This document shows, one piece after another, positions 7,723-15,244 of a stretch of 50,298 nucleotides of DNA. The stretch is from an uncultured Prevotellaceae bacterium (GTDB taxonomy: Bacteria; Bacteroidota; Bacteroidia; Bacteroidales; Bacteroidaceae): assembly GCA_900321965.1 (NCBI GenBank), contig ONYA01000014.1, positions 1-50,298 of the forward strand, in the 5' to 3' direction. A program made the translations under genes and the position numbers. The notes beneath the pieces were generated by a model that worked only from the letters and a program-made list of their open reading frames with translations, ran no database searches and was not told the origin of the DNA. Position 1 is the first letter of the stretch. Every line of letters starts with the position of its first letter.

Positions 7723-8416
7723 ATTTCCCCGACTGTGCTCCAAACTTCTTCACATAGTTCATCTCACGGAGTATACGTTGCTGACGTTTCTGGATATAGG
7801 CACTGGGGTGTTTGGAACTGAACCTACGCGGATTAGGCAGCGTGACTGCAATCAATGCACATTGCGATTTTGAAAGTTGTTCGGCACGTAATCCCCAATT
7901 CTCGTTAGCGATAGCTTCAACACCATAAAGACCCTCGCCTGTCTCTATCGAGTTCAGATAGACCTCCATGATGCGTTCCTTTGACCACATCAGCTCTATC
8001 AAAGCCGTGAAATATACCTCTAAGCCCTTGCGCAGCCACGAACGTCCCGGCCAAAGGAATACATTCTTTGCCGTTTGCTGCGAAATGGTCGACGCTCCCA
8101 GTTTGCGTTTCTCAGGATGCTTCATGTTCCGTTTGGCAGCGTGCTCAATGGCCTTGAAATCAAAACCATGGTGCTTGATAAAATTGGCATCTTCGCTGGC
8201 AATCACAGCCACGGGCATGTGCTCCGATATACGGTCAAGCGACACCCAATGATGGCTCAGACGCAACTCCCTACCCTCCTTCACCTGCTGGTAACAACGT
8301 ATGAACATCAGCGGTGTGAAGAAGACGGGGACAAAGCGCAACACCACAACAGAAAGAATCGTGGAGGCGAAGAATGCCACCACGATTCCACGTATCAGTT
8401 TCTTAAAGAACTTCAA
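7721..8416 (-). CDS. mtgA: Monofunctional biosynthetic peptidoglycan glycosyltransferase
   Basis: A 231-residue GT51 enzyme without a transpeptidase domain that polymerises lipid II into glycan strands at the inner membrane. It has one N-terminal membrane helix (about 7-35). GT51 motifs are in order: catalytic E75 in EDANFIKHHGFD, GASTISQQTAKN at 108-119, and KERIMEVYLN at 146-155. The start must be TTG at 8416: an in-frame TGA lies two codons upstream and no suitable ATG follows. That TTG is the last TTGA unit of the tandem array that fills the gap from the OmpA gene. It probably shares the OmpA transcript. Confidence 0.93.
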   Translation of the reverse strand: MKFFKKLIRGIVVAFFASTILSVVVLRFVPVFFTPLMFIRCYQQVKEGRELRLSHHWVSLDRISEHMPVAVIASEDANFIKHHGFDFKAIEHAAKRNMKHPEKRKLGASTISQQTAKNVFLWPGRSWLRKGLEVYFTALIELMWSKERIMEVYLNSIETGEGLYGVEAIANENWGLRAEQLSKSQCALIAVTLPNPRRFSSKHPSAYIQKRQQRILREMNYVKKFGAQSGK

Positions 8417-8494
8417 TTGTCAAGTCTCAATTTTCAACTTGTCAACTCGTCAACTTGTCAACTCGTCAACTTGTCAACTCGTCAACTATCAATT
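8417..8494 (-). repeat. TTGA-led 7/8-bp array joining the OmpA stop to the mtgA start
   Basis: Read on the minus strand the whole gap consists of units that begin TTGA: TTGATAG, then alternating TTGACGAG and TTGACAAG (8 bp, three of each), then TTGAAAA, TTGAGAC and TTGACAA (7 bp). The next unit, TTGAAG, is the mtgA start codon and second codon. Confidence 0.9.
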
Positions 8495-9196
8495 TTACTG
8501 AAGAGTTCCAGCCTCAGCAGCCTTGATCATAGCCTCGCTGGCGTAGAGGATCACCTCAACGCGACGATTCTGAGCTTTACCGGCGGCAGTAGAGTTGTCA
8601 GCAACAGGGTTGGCCTCGCCGAAACCGGTGGTCGAACGAATCTGATTGCTGCTCACGCCGAGCGACAGCAGGTAGCTCGACACAGCCTGAGCGCGCTGCT
8701 GCGAGAGGTTGATGTTCTTCTGAGCGCTCTGCTCAGCGGTAGAGTTCTTCCAGCCTGCATTGTCAGTATAACCCTGAACGGCTACGTCACAATCGGTGTT
8801 CACTTTCAGGACGTTGTTAGCAAACTGAGTCAGAGAGTTCTTGGCAGCAGCCTGAAGCGTAGAGCTGCCCGTGCCAAAGAGAATACCAGAATCGAAGGTA
8901 ACCTTCACACCCTGCAGACCGTTAGCATCAGTGTACGACTCTACCTGAGCGTTCTCCACTGCCTGAGCCTGAGCCTTCACCTTATCCATGTGACGGCCAA
9001 TGAGAGCACCTGTACCGGCACCGACAGCCGTACCGACAGCAGCACCGACGACAGTGTTACCGGCAATCTTACCAACGATAGCACCTAAGGCAGCACCACC
9101 GGCAGCACCGATAGCAGTACCCTTAGCCAAATTGTTACATCCCGTCATCACGATACCTGCACAGAGGGCGATGACCATAGTCTTCATACTTTTCAT
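8495..9196 (-). CDS. OmpA-family lipoprotein with glycine-zipper region
   Basis: A 233-residue lipoprotein. I chose the ATG at 9196 because it places a signal peptide with lipobox VMTGC at the right spot (lipidated C20). Residues about 25-75 are a Gly/Ala-rich glycine-zipper segment (GAAGGAALGAIVG... repeated) likely to insert in the membrane. The C-terminal OmpA domain (about 120-225) has QGYTDNAG, the NLSQQRAQAV helix and NRRVEV, which bind diaminopimelate in murein. It probably tethers the outer membrane to peptidoglycan. It has its own TATCTTTG promoter and is followed by mtgA. Confidence 0.9.
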   Translation of the reverse strand: MKSMKTMVIALCAGIVMTGCNNLAKGTAIGAAGGAALGAIVGKIAGNTVVGAAVGTAVGAGTGALIGRHMDKVKAQAQAVENAQVESYTDANGLQGVKVTFDSGILFGTGSSTLQAAAKNSLTQFANNVLKVNTDCDVAVQGYTDNAGWKNSTAEQSAQKNINLSQQRAQAVSSYLLSLGVSSNQIRSTTGFGEANPVADNSTAAGKAQNRRVEVILYASEAMIKAAEAGTLQ

Positions 9197-9244
9197 AATG
9201 ATGTTTTTTATTGAAGTTAAACTTAAAAATTCGATTTTGCGCTG

Positions 9245-9252
9245 CAAAGATA
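9245..9252 (-). promoter_or_regulatory. Promoter -7 element of the OmpA lipoprotein gene
   Basis: The minus strand reads TATCTTTG, about 50 bp before the chosen ATG. The -33 region is not clear. Confidence 0.6.
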
Positions 9253-9296
9253 ATAATTATTTTAGAATATGTGCAGGCTAATTGAGTTTTTTTATG

Positions 9297-9304
9297 TAAT
9301 TTTG
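9297..9304 (+). promoter_or_regulatory. Promoter -7 element of proS
   Basis: TAATTTTG lies 30 bp upstream of the proS ATG at 9334. A clean TTTG at the -33 spacing is not visible. Confidence 0.55.
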
Positions 9305-9333
9305 CACTCTCGAATGATAAATACTGAATATAT

Positions 9334-10815
9334 ATGGCAAAAGAACTGAAAGAAATGACCAAGCGGGCTGACAATTACAGCCAGTGGTACAATGACTTGG
9401 TCGTCAAGGCAGACATGGCCGAACAGTCGGCCGTTCGCGGATGCATGGTCATCAAGCCCTATGGCTACGCCATCTGGGAGAAGATGCAGCAGCAGTTAGA
9501 CAAGATGTTCAAGGAGACGGGCGCCCAGAACGCCTACTTCCCCCTGCTGATTCCGAAGTCGTTCCTCTCGCGCGAGGCTGAGCACGTGGAGGGCTTCGCC
9601 AAGGAGTGCGCCGTGGTGACACACTACCGTCTGAAGGCTACCGAGGACAAGAGCGGCGTTGTGGTAGACCCCGCTGCCAAGCTGGAAGAGGAGCTGATTA
9701 TCCGCCCGACGAGTGAGACCATCATCTGGAACACGTATAAGAACTGGATTCACTCGTGGCGCGACCTGCCCCTGATGTGCAACCAGTGGTGTAACGTCAT
9801 GCGCTGGGAGATGCGCACACGTCCGTTCCTGCGCACCAGCGAGTTTCTGTGGCAGGAAGGCCACACGGCTCACGCCACCCGCGAGGAGGCTGAGCAGGAG
9901 GCTCAGAAGATGCTGAAGGTGTATGCCCAGTTTGCCGAAGAGTGGATGGCCGTTCCCGTCATTCAGGGCGTGAAGAGCGAGACGGAGCGTTTCGCCGGTG
10001 CTCTCGACACCTACACCATCGAGGCCATGATGCAGGACGGCAAGGCCCTTCAGAGCGGCACCAGCCACTTCCTCGGCCAGAACTTCGCCAAGGCTTTCGA
10101 CGTCACCTATCTTAATAAGGAGAACAAGCCCGAATACGTCTGGGCTACGTCGTGGGGCGTTTCTACCCGCCTCATCGGTGCCCTCATCATGACCCACTCC
10201 GACGACAACGGCCTGGTGCTGCCGCCGAAGCTGGCGCCCATCCAGGTGGTCATCATCCCCATTGCCACGAAGCCCGAACAGATGGAGCTGGTGAACAAGG
10301 AGGTGACGCCCATCATCGAGACCCTGCGCCAGAAGGGCATCACCGTGAAGTTCGACGATGCCGACAACAAGCGCCCGGGCTTCAAGTTTGCCGACTACGA
10401 GCTGAAGGGTGTCCCCGTGCGTCTGGTACTCGGCGCCCGCGACCTGGAGAACGGCACCATCGAGGTGATGCGCCGCGACACGTTAGAGAAAGAGACACGC
10501 CCGTTGGAGGGTATCGCCGACTATGTTGAGCAGCTCCTGGACGCTATCCAGAAGAACATCTTCGAGAAGGCAAAGGCCTACCGCGACAGCCGCATCTACG
10601 AGTGCGACAACTACGAGGAGTTCAAGGAGAGGGTTAAAGACGGCGGCTTCTTCCTCTGCCACTGGGACGGCACCGCCGAGACCGAGGCCAAGATCAAGGA
10701 GGAGACGCAGGCCACCATCCGCTGCGTGCCCTTCGGCGTAGAGCAGACTCCCGGCGTCGACATGGTGAGCGGCAAGCCCTCGAAAGCGCGCGTCATCATA
10801 GCCCGCAGCTACTAA
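9334..10815 (+). CDS. proS: Prolyl-tRNA synthetase, type 3 (archaeal/eukaryote-like)
   Basis: A 493-residue class II aminoacyl-tRNA synthetase that charges tRNA-Pro in the cytoplasm. It has the shorter type-3 layout without the editing insertion of the E. coli enzyme. Motif 2 is in [20 protein letters not shown], motif 3 in [19 protein letters not shown]. An anticodon-binding domain follows (from about 300) and a C-terminal zinc-binding-like domain ends in the terminal tyrosine (ARSY) typical of this class. It is monocistronic, with its own promoter and a strong terminator. Codon use here is strongly GC-biased. Confidence 0.97.
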   Translation: MAKELKEMTKRADNYSQWYNDLVVKADMAEQSAVRGCMVIKPYGYAIWEKMQQQLDKMFKETGAQNAYFPLLIPKSFLSREAEHVEGFAKECAVVTHYRLKATEDKSGVVVDPAAKLEEELIIRPTSETIIWNTYKNWIHSWRDLPLMCNQWCNVMRWEMRTRPFLRTSEFLWQEGHTAHATREEAEQEAQKMLKVYAQFAEEWMAVPVIQGVKSETERFAGALDTYTIEAMMQDGKALQSGTSHFLGQNFAKAFDVTYLNKENKPEYVWATSWGVSTRLIGALIMTHSDDNGLVLPPKLAPIQVVIIPIATKPEQMELVNKEVTPIIETLRQKGITVKFDDADNKRPGFKFADYELKGVPVRLVLGARDLENGTIEVMRRDTLEKETRPLEGIADYVEQLLDAIQKNIFEKAKAYRDSRIYECDNYEEFKERVKDGGFFLCHWDGTAETEAKIKEETQATIRCVPFGVEQTPGVDMVSGKPSKARVIIARSY

Positions 10816-10828
10816 ACAGAAACACTGA

Positions 10829-10869
10829 CGGTTTCTCTTGCCTTGAAGGCAAGGGGAACCGCTTTTTTT
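10829..10869 (+). terminator. Terminator of proS
   Basis: A long stem (10829-10843 with 10847-10861, containing CTTGCCT/AGGCAAG and two G-T pairs) with a 3-nt loop is followed by seven T at 10863-10869. Confidence 0.9.
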
Positions 10870-10907
10870 GGCGCAGGGGGAAAAGTCCGTGGATGGCTCA
10901 ATGGCAT

Positions 10908-10935
10908 TGATATCTCACGGGTGATATCTCACGGG
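10908..10935. repeat. 14-bp tandem duplication
   Basis: TGATATCTCACGGG occurs twice in tandem and is followed by TGAG, so that CTCACGGGTGAG forms a short palindrome. A CG-alternating stretch (GCGTACGCGCGCG) follows at about 10955-10967. Confidence 0.85.
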
Positions 10936-10982
10936 TGAGCCGTAAGAGTTATCTCGCGTACGCGCGCGTAGGTTAGTGAAAA

Positions 10983-11291
10983 CGGAAAACAGCCCACCCA
11001 TGTCGCCCATCCCACCCCTAAGTTTCTTGCCCCCAAACCAGCAAAGCCGCTTTCCCCATCTCTTCAGGGGATTTCTTCCGGCTTCTCCCCTCCCCTCAGG
11101 GGAGGGGCTGGGGGTGGGGTCTGTAACTTCTTCTCTGCCGCTTGTCAGTCGGGGGATTCATTTGAGGTCACTGACCCCACCCCCAACCCCGCTCCTACAA
11201 GGGAGGGGAGAGCGGCGGCCCGCTCCTCATGAGATTTCTCCCCCAGCCACAGTTAGGAGCGACATGGGCGACATGGGTGAGGTGTTTTCCG
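10983..11291. repeat. 309-bp nested inverted-repeat element (MITE/REPIN-like)
   Basis: The outer 28-bp arms (10983-11010 and 11264-11291, inverted) match at 26 of 28 positions and contain CACCCATGTCGCCCAT. Nested inside is a second inverted pair of about 40 bp (11085-11124 and about 11169-11210), each half made of a CCCCTCCC...GGGAGGGG-type palindrome plus TGGGGGTGGGGTC. No transposase is encoded. The architecture resembles non-autonomous mobile or REP-derived elements. Confidence 0.65.
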
Positions 11292-11313
11292 GTTAAGCTA
11301 TCCATAGGGAGAA

Positions 11314-11411
11314 GTGAGAGGTGTGAAGTGAGAGGTGAGAGGTGTGAAGTGAGAAGTGAGAGGTGTGAAGTGAGAGGTGTGAAGTGAGAAGTGAGAGGTG
11401 AGAAGTGAGAG
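11314..11411. repeat. Heptamer array, 14 units
   Basis: Fourteen consecutive 7-bp units drawn from GTGAGAG, GTGAGAA and GTGTGAA without a single slip in phase. This is the longest heptamer array in the window. Confidence 0.92.
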
Positions 11412-11413
11412 GT

Positions 11414-11490
11414 AAAACGTCACGGCCTCTCGTGAAAACGTCACGGCCCTACAGAAAAACGTCACGGCCTTACAGAAAAACGTCACGGCC
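11414..11490. repeat. Four direct repeats of AAAACGTCACGGCC spaced exactly 21 bp
   Basis: The 14-bp core starts at 11414, 11435, 11456 and 11477. The 7-bp spacers vary (two contain TACAG). A 21-bp period places all cores on the same DNA face. The block ends about 90 bp upstream of the TATCTTTG at 11581. Confidence 0.9.
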
Positions 11491-11580
11491 GCATTACTTA
11501 AAGCAAGGCAAGACCTGAAAGGTAGTTCCTCTGCTATATAAAAAAACGCCATTTTAGGCGGGAATATCGGAAAAATTTTG

Positions 11581-11588
11581 TATCTTTG
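11581..11588 (+). promoter_or_regulatory. Promoter -7 element for the outer-membrane protein gene
   Basis: TATCTTTG lies 30 bp before the chosen ATG at 11619. The -33 position holds only TTTTAGG. Confidence 0.6.
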
Positions 11589-11618
11589 CATCGTCTAGCA
11601 AGAATGGAGGGTACAGTT

Positions 11619-12347
11619 ATGGGGAAGCTATGGTTGACGGCATTGTTGCTGCTATGCCTGCCGTCGATAATCCGGTCACAGGAATACCGCGACGTGGTGT
11701 TCCTGAAGAACGGCAGCGTCATCAAGGGGTTTTACAAGGAGCTTTATCCGGCAGACAGCCTGCGTATGGAGACCATCGACGGAGGCATACTGGTATGCGC
11801 TTTCAGCGACATTGAGCGCATAGCCAAGGAGCGCACGCGCATCTACGTGGTGAACACGCAGGAAGACAACCTGCTGGCTCACCGCCGGTGGCGGCCGAGA
11901 GGCTATGCGGGGTCGCTGGAATACGGCAGCGACGTCAATTCGGCAGACTCACGCATCGTGACGACGGCACTGTTCACCTCGCACGGCTATCAGTTCTCGC
12001 CGCTACTTTACATGGGACTGGGCTTCGGCATCCTGCATGTACAGTATGAGGACGGCAATCTGAAGATGTCGTACACAGAGAGCACGATACCGCTGTTTGC
12101 CGACGCCAAGTTTTACCTGCTCAAGACGCGGATAGCGCCATTCGTCGAGGGGCGCGCGGGCTACTCCGTCAAGGGTTTCAAGGGGTTCTACCTCAACCCC
12201 TCTGCGGGCGTTAGCTTCGGCATATCGCCCAGGACGGCGGGCTACCTGAAGCTGGGCTATTCGTTTCAACAACTGAAGGGACATGAAGAAGAAACAGGCA
12301 AAGACCGACTGGAGGGCGTTTCGTTCCGCGTGGGGCTACGCTTCTAA
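11619..12347 (+). CDS. Outer-membrane beta-barrel-like protein, function unknown
   Basis: A 242-residue protein with a signal peptide (MGKLWLTALLLLCLPSIIRSQ). An N-terminal segment (about 22-70) reads VVFLKNGSVIKGFYKEL..SLRMETIDGGILVCAFSDIERI, a pattern common in Bacteroidota proteins of unknown role. A C-terminal half follows with alternating aromatic beta strands ending in F, as in small outer-membrane barrels. I chose ATG 11619 because GGAGG lies 8 bp upstream and the signal peptide starts there; the ATG at 11604 overlaps that ribosome site. The last 65 bp overlap the esterase gene in another frame, so the two are surely co-expressed. Confidence 0.75.
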   Translation: MGKLWLTALLLLCLPSIIRSQEYRDVVFLKNGSVIKGFYKELYPADSLRMETIDGGILVCAFSDIERIAKERTRIYVVNTQEDNLLAHRRWRPRGYAGSLEYGSDVNSADSRIVTTALFTSHGYQFSPLLYMGLGFGILHVQYEDGNLKMSYTESTIPLFADAKFYLLKTRIAPFVEGRAGYSVKGFKGFYLNPSAGVSFGISPRTAGYLKLGYSFQQLKGHEEETGKDRLEGVSFRVGLRF

Positions 12348-13563
12348 GCTGCTGGCAGCCGTAGCGTTGCTCTGCCCCTGTGCCGCACAAGCACAGCAGC
12401 CCGTGGTGAACGCCAACCACTCAGCAACGTTCACGCTGAAGGCTCCGGGGGCGAAGAAGATGGTGCTGGTGCTGGCAAACAAGAAGTACAAGATGGAGCG
12501 GCAGGGCGACACGTTCACCTGCCATACCGACTCGCTCGCGTCGGAGATGTACACCTATTACTATTTGAAGAACGGCAAGCAGATGCTCGACCCGGAGAAC
12601 AGCCGCGTGACGCGCGACATAGACGTCATGATGAACTACTTCTTCGTCGAAGGCGACGTTGCCGACTACTATTTAGACAAGGACGTGCCACACGGCAGGA
12701 TTGACAAGGTGTGGTATCCGTCGACGCTCAACGGTATGTCGCAGCGGCGGATGTTTGTCTACACGCCTCCCGGCTACGACACAGCGGCGGCAGAGACCTA
12801 CCCCGTGCTCTACCTGCTGCACGGCTCGGGCGGCGACGAGACATCATGGGCGGACTACGGACGGGCTTGCCAGATACTTGACAACATGACGGCTCAGGGC
12901 AGCATCAAGCCAATGATTGTGGTGATGCCCAACGGGAATGTAGAACTGGACGCTGCACCCGGCGAGAGTCCGTATATGAACAAGAAGCCGACAGGCAATA
13001 ACATCAGCTCGTGGTTAGGCAAATATGAGAAGCTGTTCGTGCGCGAAATCGTGCGCTACACCGAGAAGCACTACCGCGTAAAAGCCGACAAACAGCACCG
13101 CGCCATTGCTGGACTGTCGATGGGCGGTCTGCATACGCTCTTCATTGCGCTGAACAATCCCGACCTGTTCGACTGCGTGGGACTCTTCTCGGCACAAACC
13201 ACCAACATGCTCAACGAGAACAACATCATCAAGATGGAGCGTATGAACCATAATATGCAGCGGTTACGCAACGTGCTGGCTATCGTCAGGGACAAGATGG
13301 CACGGCCGGCCTCGCTCTCGGGCAGGATTACCGACATCGACATCTACAGCCACATGGAGGAGAAGTTGCAACGGCAGTTTGAACACGCCCCACGCCTGTA
13401 TTATATGGCAATAGGGCGCGATGACTTCCTGTATGATATGAACAAGAAATATCGCGCCCTACTGGACAGTCACGGCTATCGCTACACTTACGTGGAAACC
13501 GACGGCGACCATTCGTGGGAGAACTGGCGCAAATACTTAGTCGATTTCCTCAAACGGATGTAA
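12283..13563 (+). CDS. Secreted CE1/esterase-D-like carbohydrate esterase (feruloyl or acetyl esterase candidate)
   Basis: A 426-residue alpha/beta hydrolase. The signal peptide has an unusually long n-region (hydrophobic core LLAAVALLCPCAAQAQ at about 23-38). Residues about 40-130 form an Ig-like or CBM48-like domain, and the catalytic domain spans about 135-426. The nucleophile is S279 in AGLSMGG, the probable catalytic His is H410 in DGDHSW, and the acid is probably in GRDDF. This layout is usual for xylan feruloyl/acetyl esterases of gut Bacteroidota, which fits the GH43 and uronate genes elsewhere. The first 65 bp overlap the preceding gene. The stop codon abuts the stop of the converging C69 gene with no base between. 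Confidence 0.85.
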   Translation: MKKKQAKTDWRAFRSAWGYASKLLAAVALLCPCAAQAQQPVVNANHSATFTLKAPGAKKMVLVLANKKYKMERQGDTFTCHTDSLASEMYTYYYLKNGKQMLDPENSRVTRDIDVMMNYFFVEGDVADYYLDKDVPHGRIDKVWYPSTLNGMSQRRMFVYTPPGYDTAAAETYPVLYLLHGSGGDETSWADYGRACQILDNMTAQGSIKPMIVVMPNGNVELDAAPGESPYMNKKPTGNNISSWLGKYEKLFVREIVRYTEKHYRVKADKQHRAIAGLSMGGLHTLFIALNNPDLFDCVGLFSAQTTNMLNENNIIKMERMNHNMQRLRNVLAIVRDKMARPASLSGRITDIDIYSHMEEKLQRQFEHAPRLYYMAIGRDDFLYDMNKKYRALLDSHGYRYTYVETDGDHSWENWRKYLVDFLKRM

Positions 13564-15243
13564 TTACTCTGCCGGTTTGATGAGTTTGCTGCCCGTACGG
13601 TTGATGAGTTCCCGCCGATAGGCTTCGGGGTAGCCCGGCCGCTCGACCCTTTCGCCCAAACCATACTTGCCTCGCTTGAAGTTGCCCGACTTGTCGACAG
13701 GACGGACGGCCATATCGTTGTGGCGGACGATGAGGAAGAAAGCCAGCTGGCGCCAGCGGGCCATCATCTCGTCGGCCTTGCGGCAGGTGTAGTCGTTGAG
13801 GACTTTCTGGCGAGCGTCGCCTTCAAGCGCCTGTGCCTGCTTTTCGATGTCGGCCTGGGCTGCAAAATACGAGTGCTCCAGTGAGTCGCGCACCTGCTTC
13901 AAGTCGGGGAAGAGGGCGCTGTAGCGGGGATAGACCATGTTTGACACCCAGTTCTCAACCCAGAAAGCGTTGTCCATCGAGAAGGTCACGTCGTCGGCAC
14001 CGCGACCGCTGTAGCAGAGGGGCTGACGGGTGGTGCAGCAATAGACGGGGGTATAAGCCACCATATTCGGGTCGTCGTTGCCGAACCAGAAGCAGCCGCC
14101 AATCTCGCGGGACAGCCAAGAGCGCATCTGCGAGACGAAGGTCCAGGCGGTCTGCTGTGTCGAGGTGGGACGCTCGTTGAAGCACTTCTTGCCGTCGACC
14201 TCGAAGAAGAGGGGCGTCACACGGTAAGGCATCTGCCAGATGCCGCCGCCGATATCGCTCTTGTCCTTAGACTGGCTGGAGACGTCGAAAGGCGTGCCCT
14301 CGAAGTGGTCGCGCATGGCAGCCTGCACGTCCTGGACGGTCAGCAGACAGTTGGGTTTCACCCAGAGGGGCATCACTTCGGCGTTGGCATCGCGACCCTC
14401 AGCCCAGGGGATGTACTTATCCATACCGTCGGCATAGCGGTGGAAGAACTGCCAAACGCGGGCATCGCAGATGCGGCGACCGGAGAAGTCGGGCTTGGCG
14501 TAGGCTGCATTGTAGCTGAAGTCACGGTCCTTACCCGAGTACCAGCCCATCTTCTTGGCATAGCTGACGACGTTCTTCGACCACAGCACGGTCTCCTGTC
14601 CCTTCTTCTGCTTCTTGGCCGGCATGAAGGTGGTGATGCGGCTCTGGTTGGCGTGACCGCAAATCATATCGTCGGGCACGCGCAAAGCGACCCAGACGGT
14701 ACGCTCGGGCGACACCTTGCGGTCGGCAGCGCAGCCCATCATCTCCATAATCCAAGCCTCGTTAGGGTCGCAGATGGTGAAGGTCTCGCCCTCTGAGCAG
14801 TAGCCGTACTTCTCGACGAGCGTCGTCATGACGCTGATGGCCTCGCGAGCCGTCTTCGAACGCTGCAGGGCGATGTAGATGAGTGAGCCGTAGTCGATGA
14901 TACCCGTAGTGTCGACCATTTCCTCGCGGCCGCCAAAGGTTGTCTCGCCAATGGTCACCTGCCACTCGTTGATGTTGCCGATGACGTTGTAGGTCTCGGC
15001 AGCCTCGGGTATCTCGCCCAGATACTTGTTGGTGTCCCACTCATAGATTTTGCGCATCTCCCCCGGCTGGTGCTTGGCTGCCGGATAGTGATACAGATGC
15101 ATGAAAGCGCCGTAGGAGTCGGCGTTATAACTACAGATGACGGAGCCGTCAGCCGAAGCCTTCTTGCCCACGATGAAGTTGGTGCAGGCCGTGGAGCCTA
15201 CGGCTGCCACAAAAGCCAGTGATAATAGAATTTGTCGTTTCAT
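13564..15243 (-). CDS. C69-family dipeptidase (PepD-like), secreted
   Basis: A 559-residue N-terminal-nucleophile peptidase. I chose ATG 15243 because it gives a signal peptide ending just before C20 (GSTA then CTNFIVGKKAS), and cleavage there would expose the catalytic N-terminal cysteine typical of C69. TNFIVGKKASADGS and the later EGETFTICDPNEAWIMEMMG block are characteristic. It probably hydrolyses dipeptides in the periplasm. It is the last gene of a five-gene run and starts one base after the stop of the M23 gene. Frames that extend it upstream to 15432 only read into the M23 gene. Confidence 0.9.
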   Translation of the reverse strand: MKRQILLSLAFVAAVGSTACTNFIVGKKASADGSVICSYNADSYGAFMHLYHYPAAKHQPGEMRKIYEWDTNKYLGEIPEAAETYNVIGNINEWQVTIGETTFGGREEMVDTTGIIDYGSLIYIALQRSKTAREAISVMTTLVEKYGYCSEGETFTICDPNEAWIMEMMGCAADRKVSPERTVWVALRVPDDMICGHANQSRITTFMPAKKQKKGQETVLWSKNVVSYAKKMGWYSGKDRDFSYNAAYAKPDFSGRRICDARVWQFFHRYADGMDKYIPWAEGRDANAEVMPLWVKPNCLLTVQDVQAAMRDHFEGTPFDVSSQSKDKSDIGGGIWQMPYRVTPLFFEVDGKKCFNERPTSTQQTAWTFVSQMRSWLSREIGGCFWFGNDDPNMVAYTPVYCCTTRQPLCYSGRGADDVTFSMDNAFWVENWVSNMVYPRYSALFPDLKQVRDSLEHSYFAAQADIEKQAQALEGDARQKVLNDYTCRKADEMMARWRQLAFFLIVRHNDMAVRPVDKSGNFKRGKYGLGERVERPGYPEAYRRELINRTGSKLIKPAE

Positions 15244-15244
15244 A

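Larger units (their letters stand above)
10870..11580. other. Gene-free, repeat-dense interval
   Basis: Between the proS terminator and the next promoter I see no credible gene. The interval holds, in order, a 14-bp tandem duplication, a 309-bp nested inverted-repeat element, fourteen tandem heptamers, and four 21-bp-spaced direct repeats. Open frames here (such as 10976-11296 plus and 11298-11591 minus) are translations of these repeats. Confidence 0.8.

Noticed and set aside
8075-9088. Open frame of 337 codons on the plus strand
   Set aside because: It is antisense to mtgA and the OmpA lipoprotein, both of which carry strong family motifs, and it crosses the TTGA array.
9253-9333. T-box or other riboswitch upstream of proS
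   Set aside because: The leader after the -7 element is about 25 nt, with no specifier stem or T-box sequence.
10976-11296. Open frame of 106 codons on the plus strand
   Set aside because: It is a translation of the nested inverted-repeat element, rich in Pro and Gly from C/G tracts, with no family resemblance and no ribosome site.
11414-11490. CRISPR array
   Set aside because: The repeat is 14 bp with 7-bp spacers, far below CRISPR dimensions, and no cas genes are nearby.
11298-11591. Open frame of 97 codons on the minus strand with AVTFF and HFTPLTS repeats
   Set aside because: The peptide repeats simply translate the 21-bp and 7-bp DNA repeats. No promoter or credible start, and it runs into the promoter of the opposite gene.
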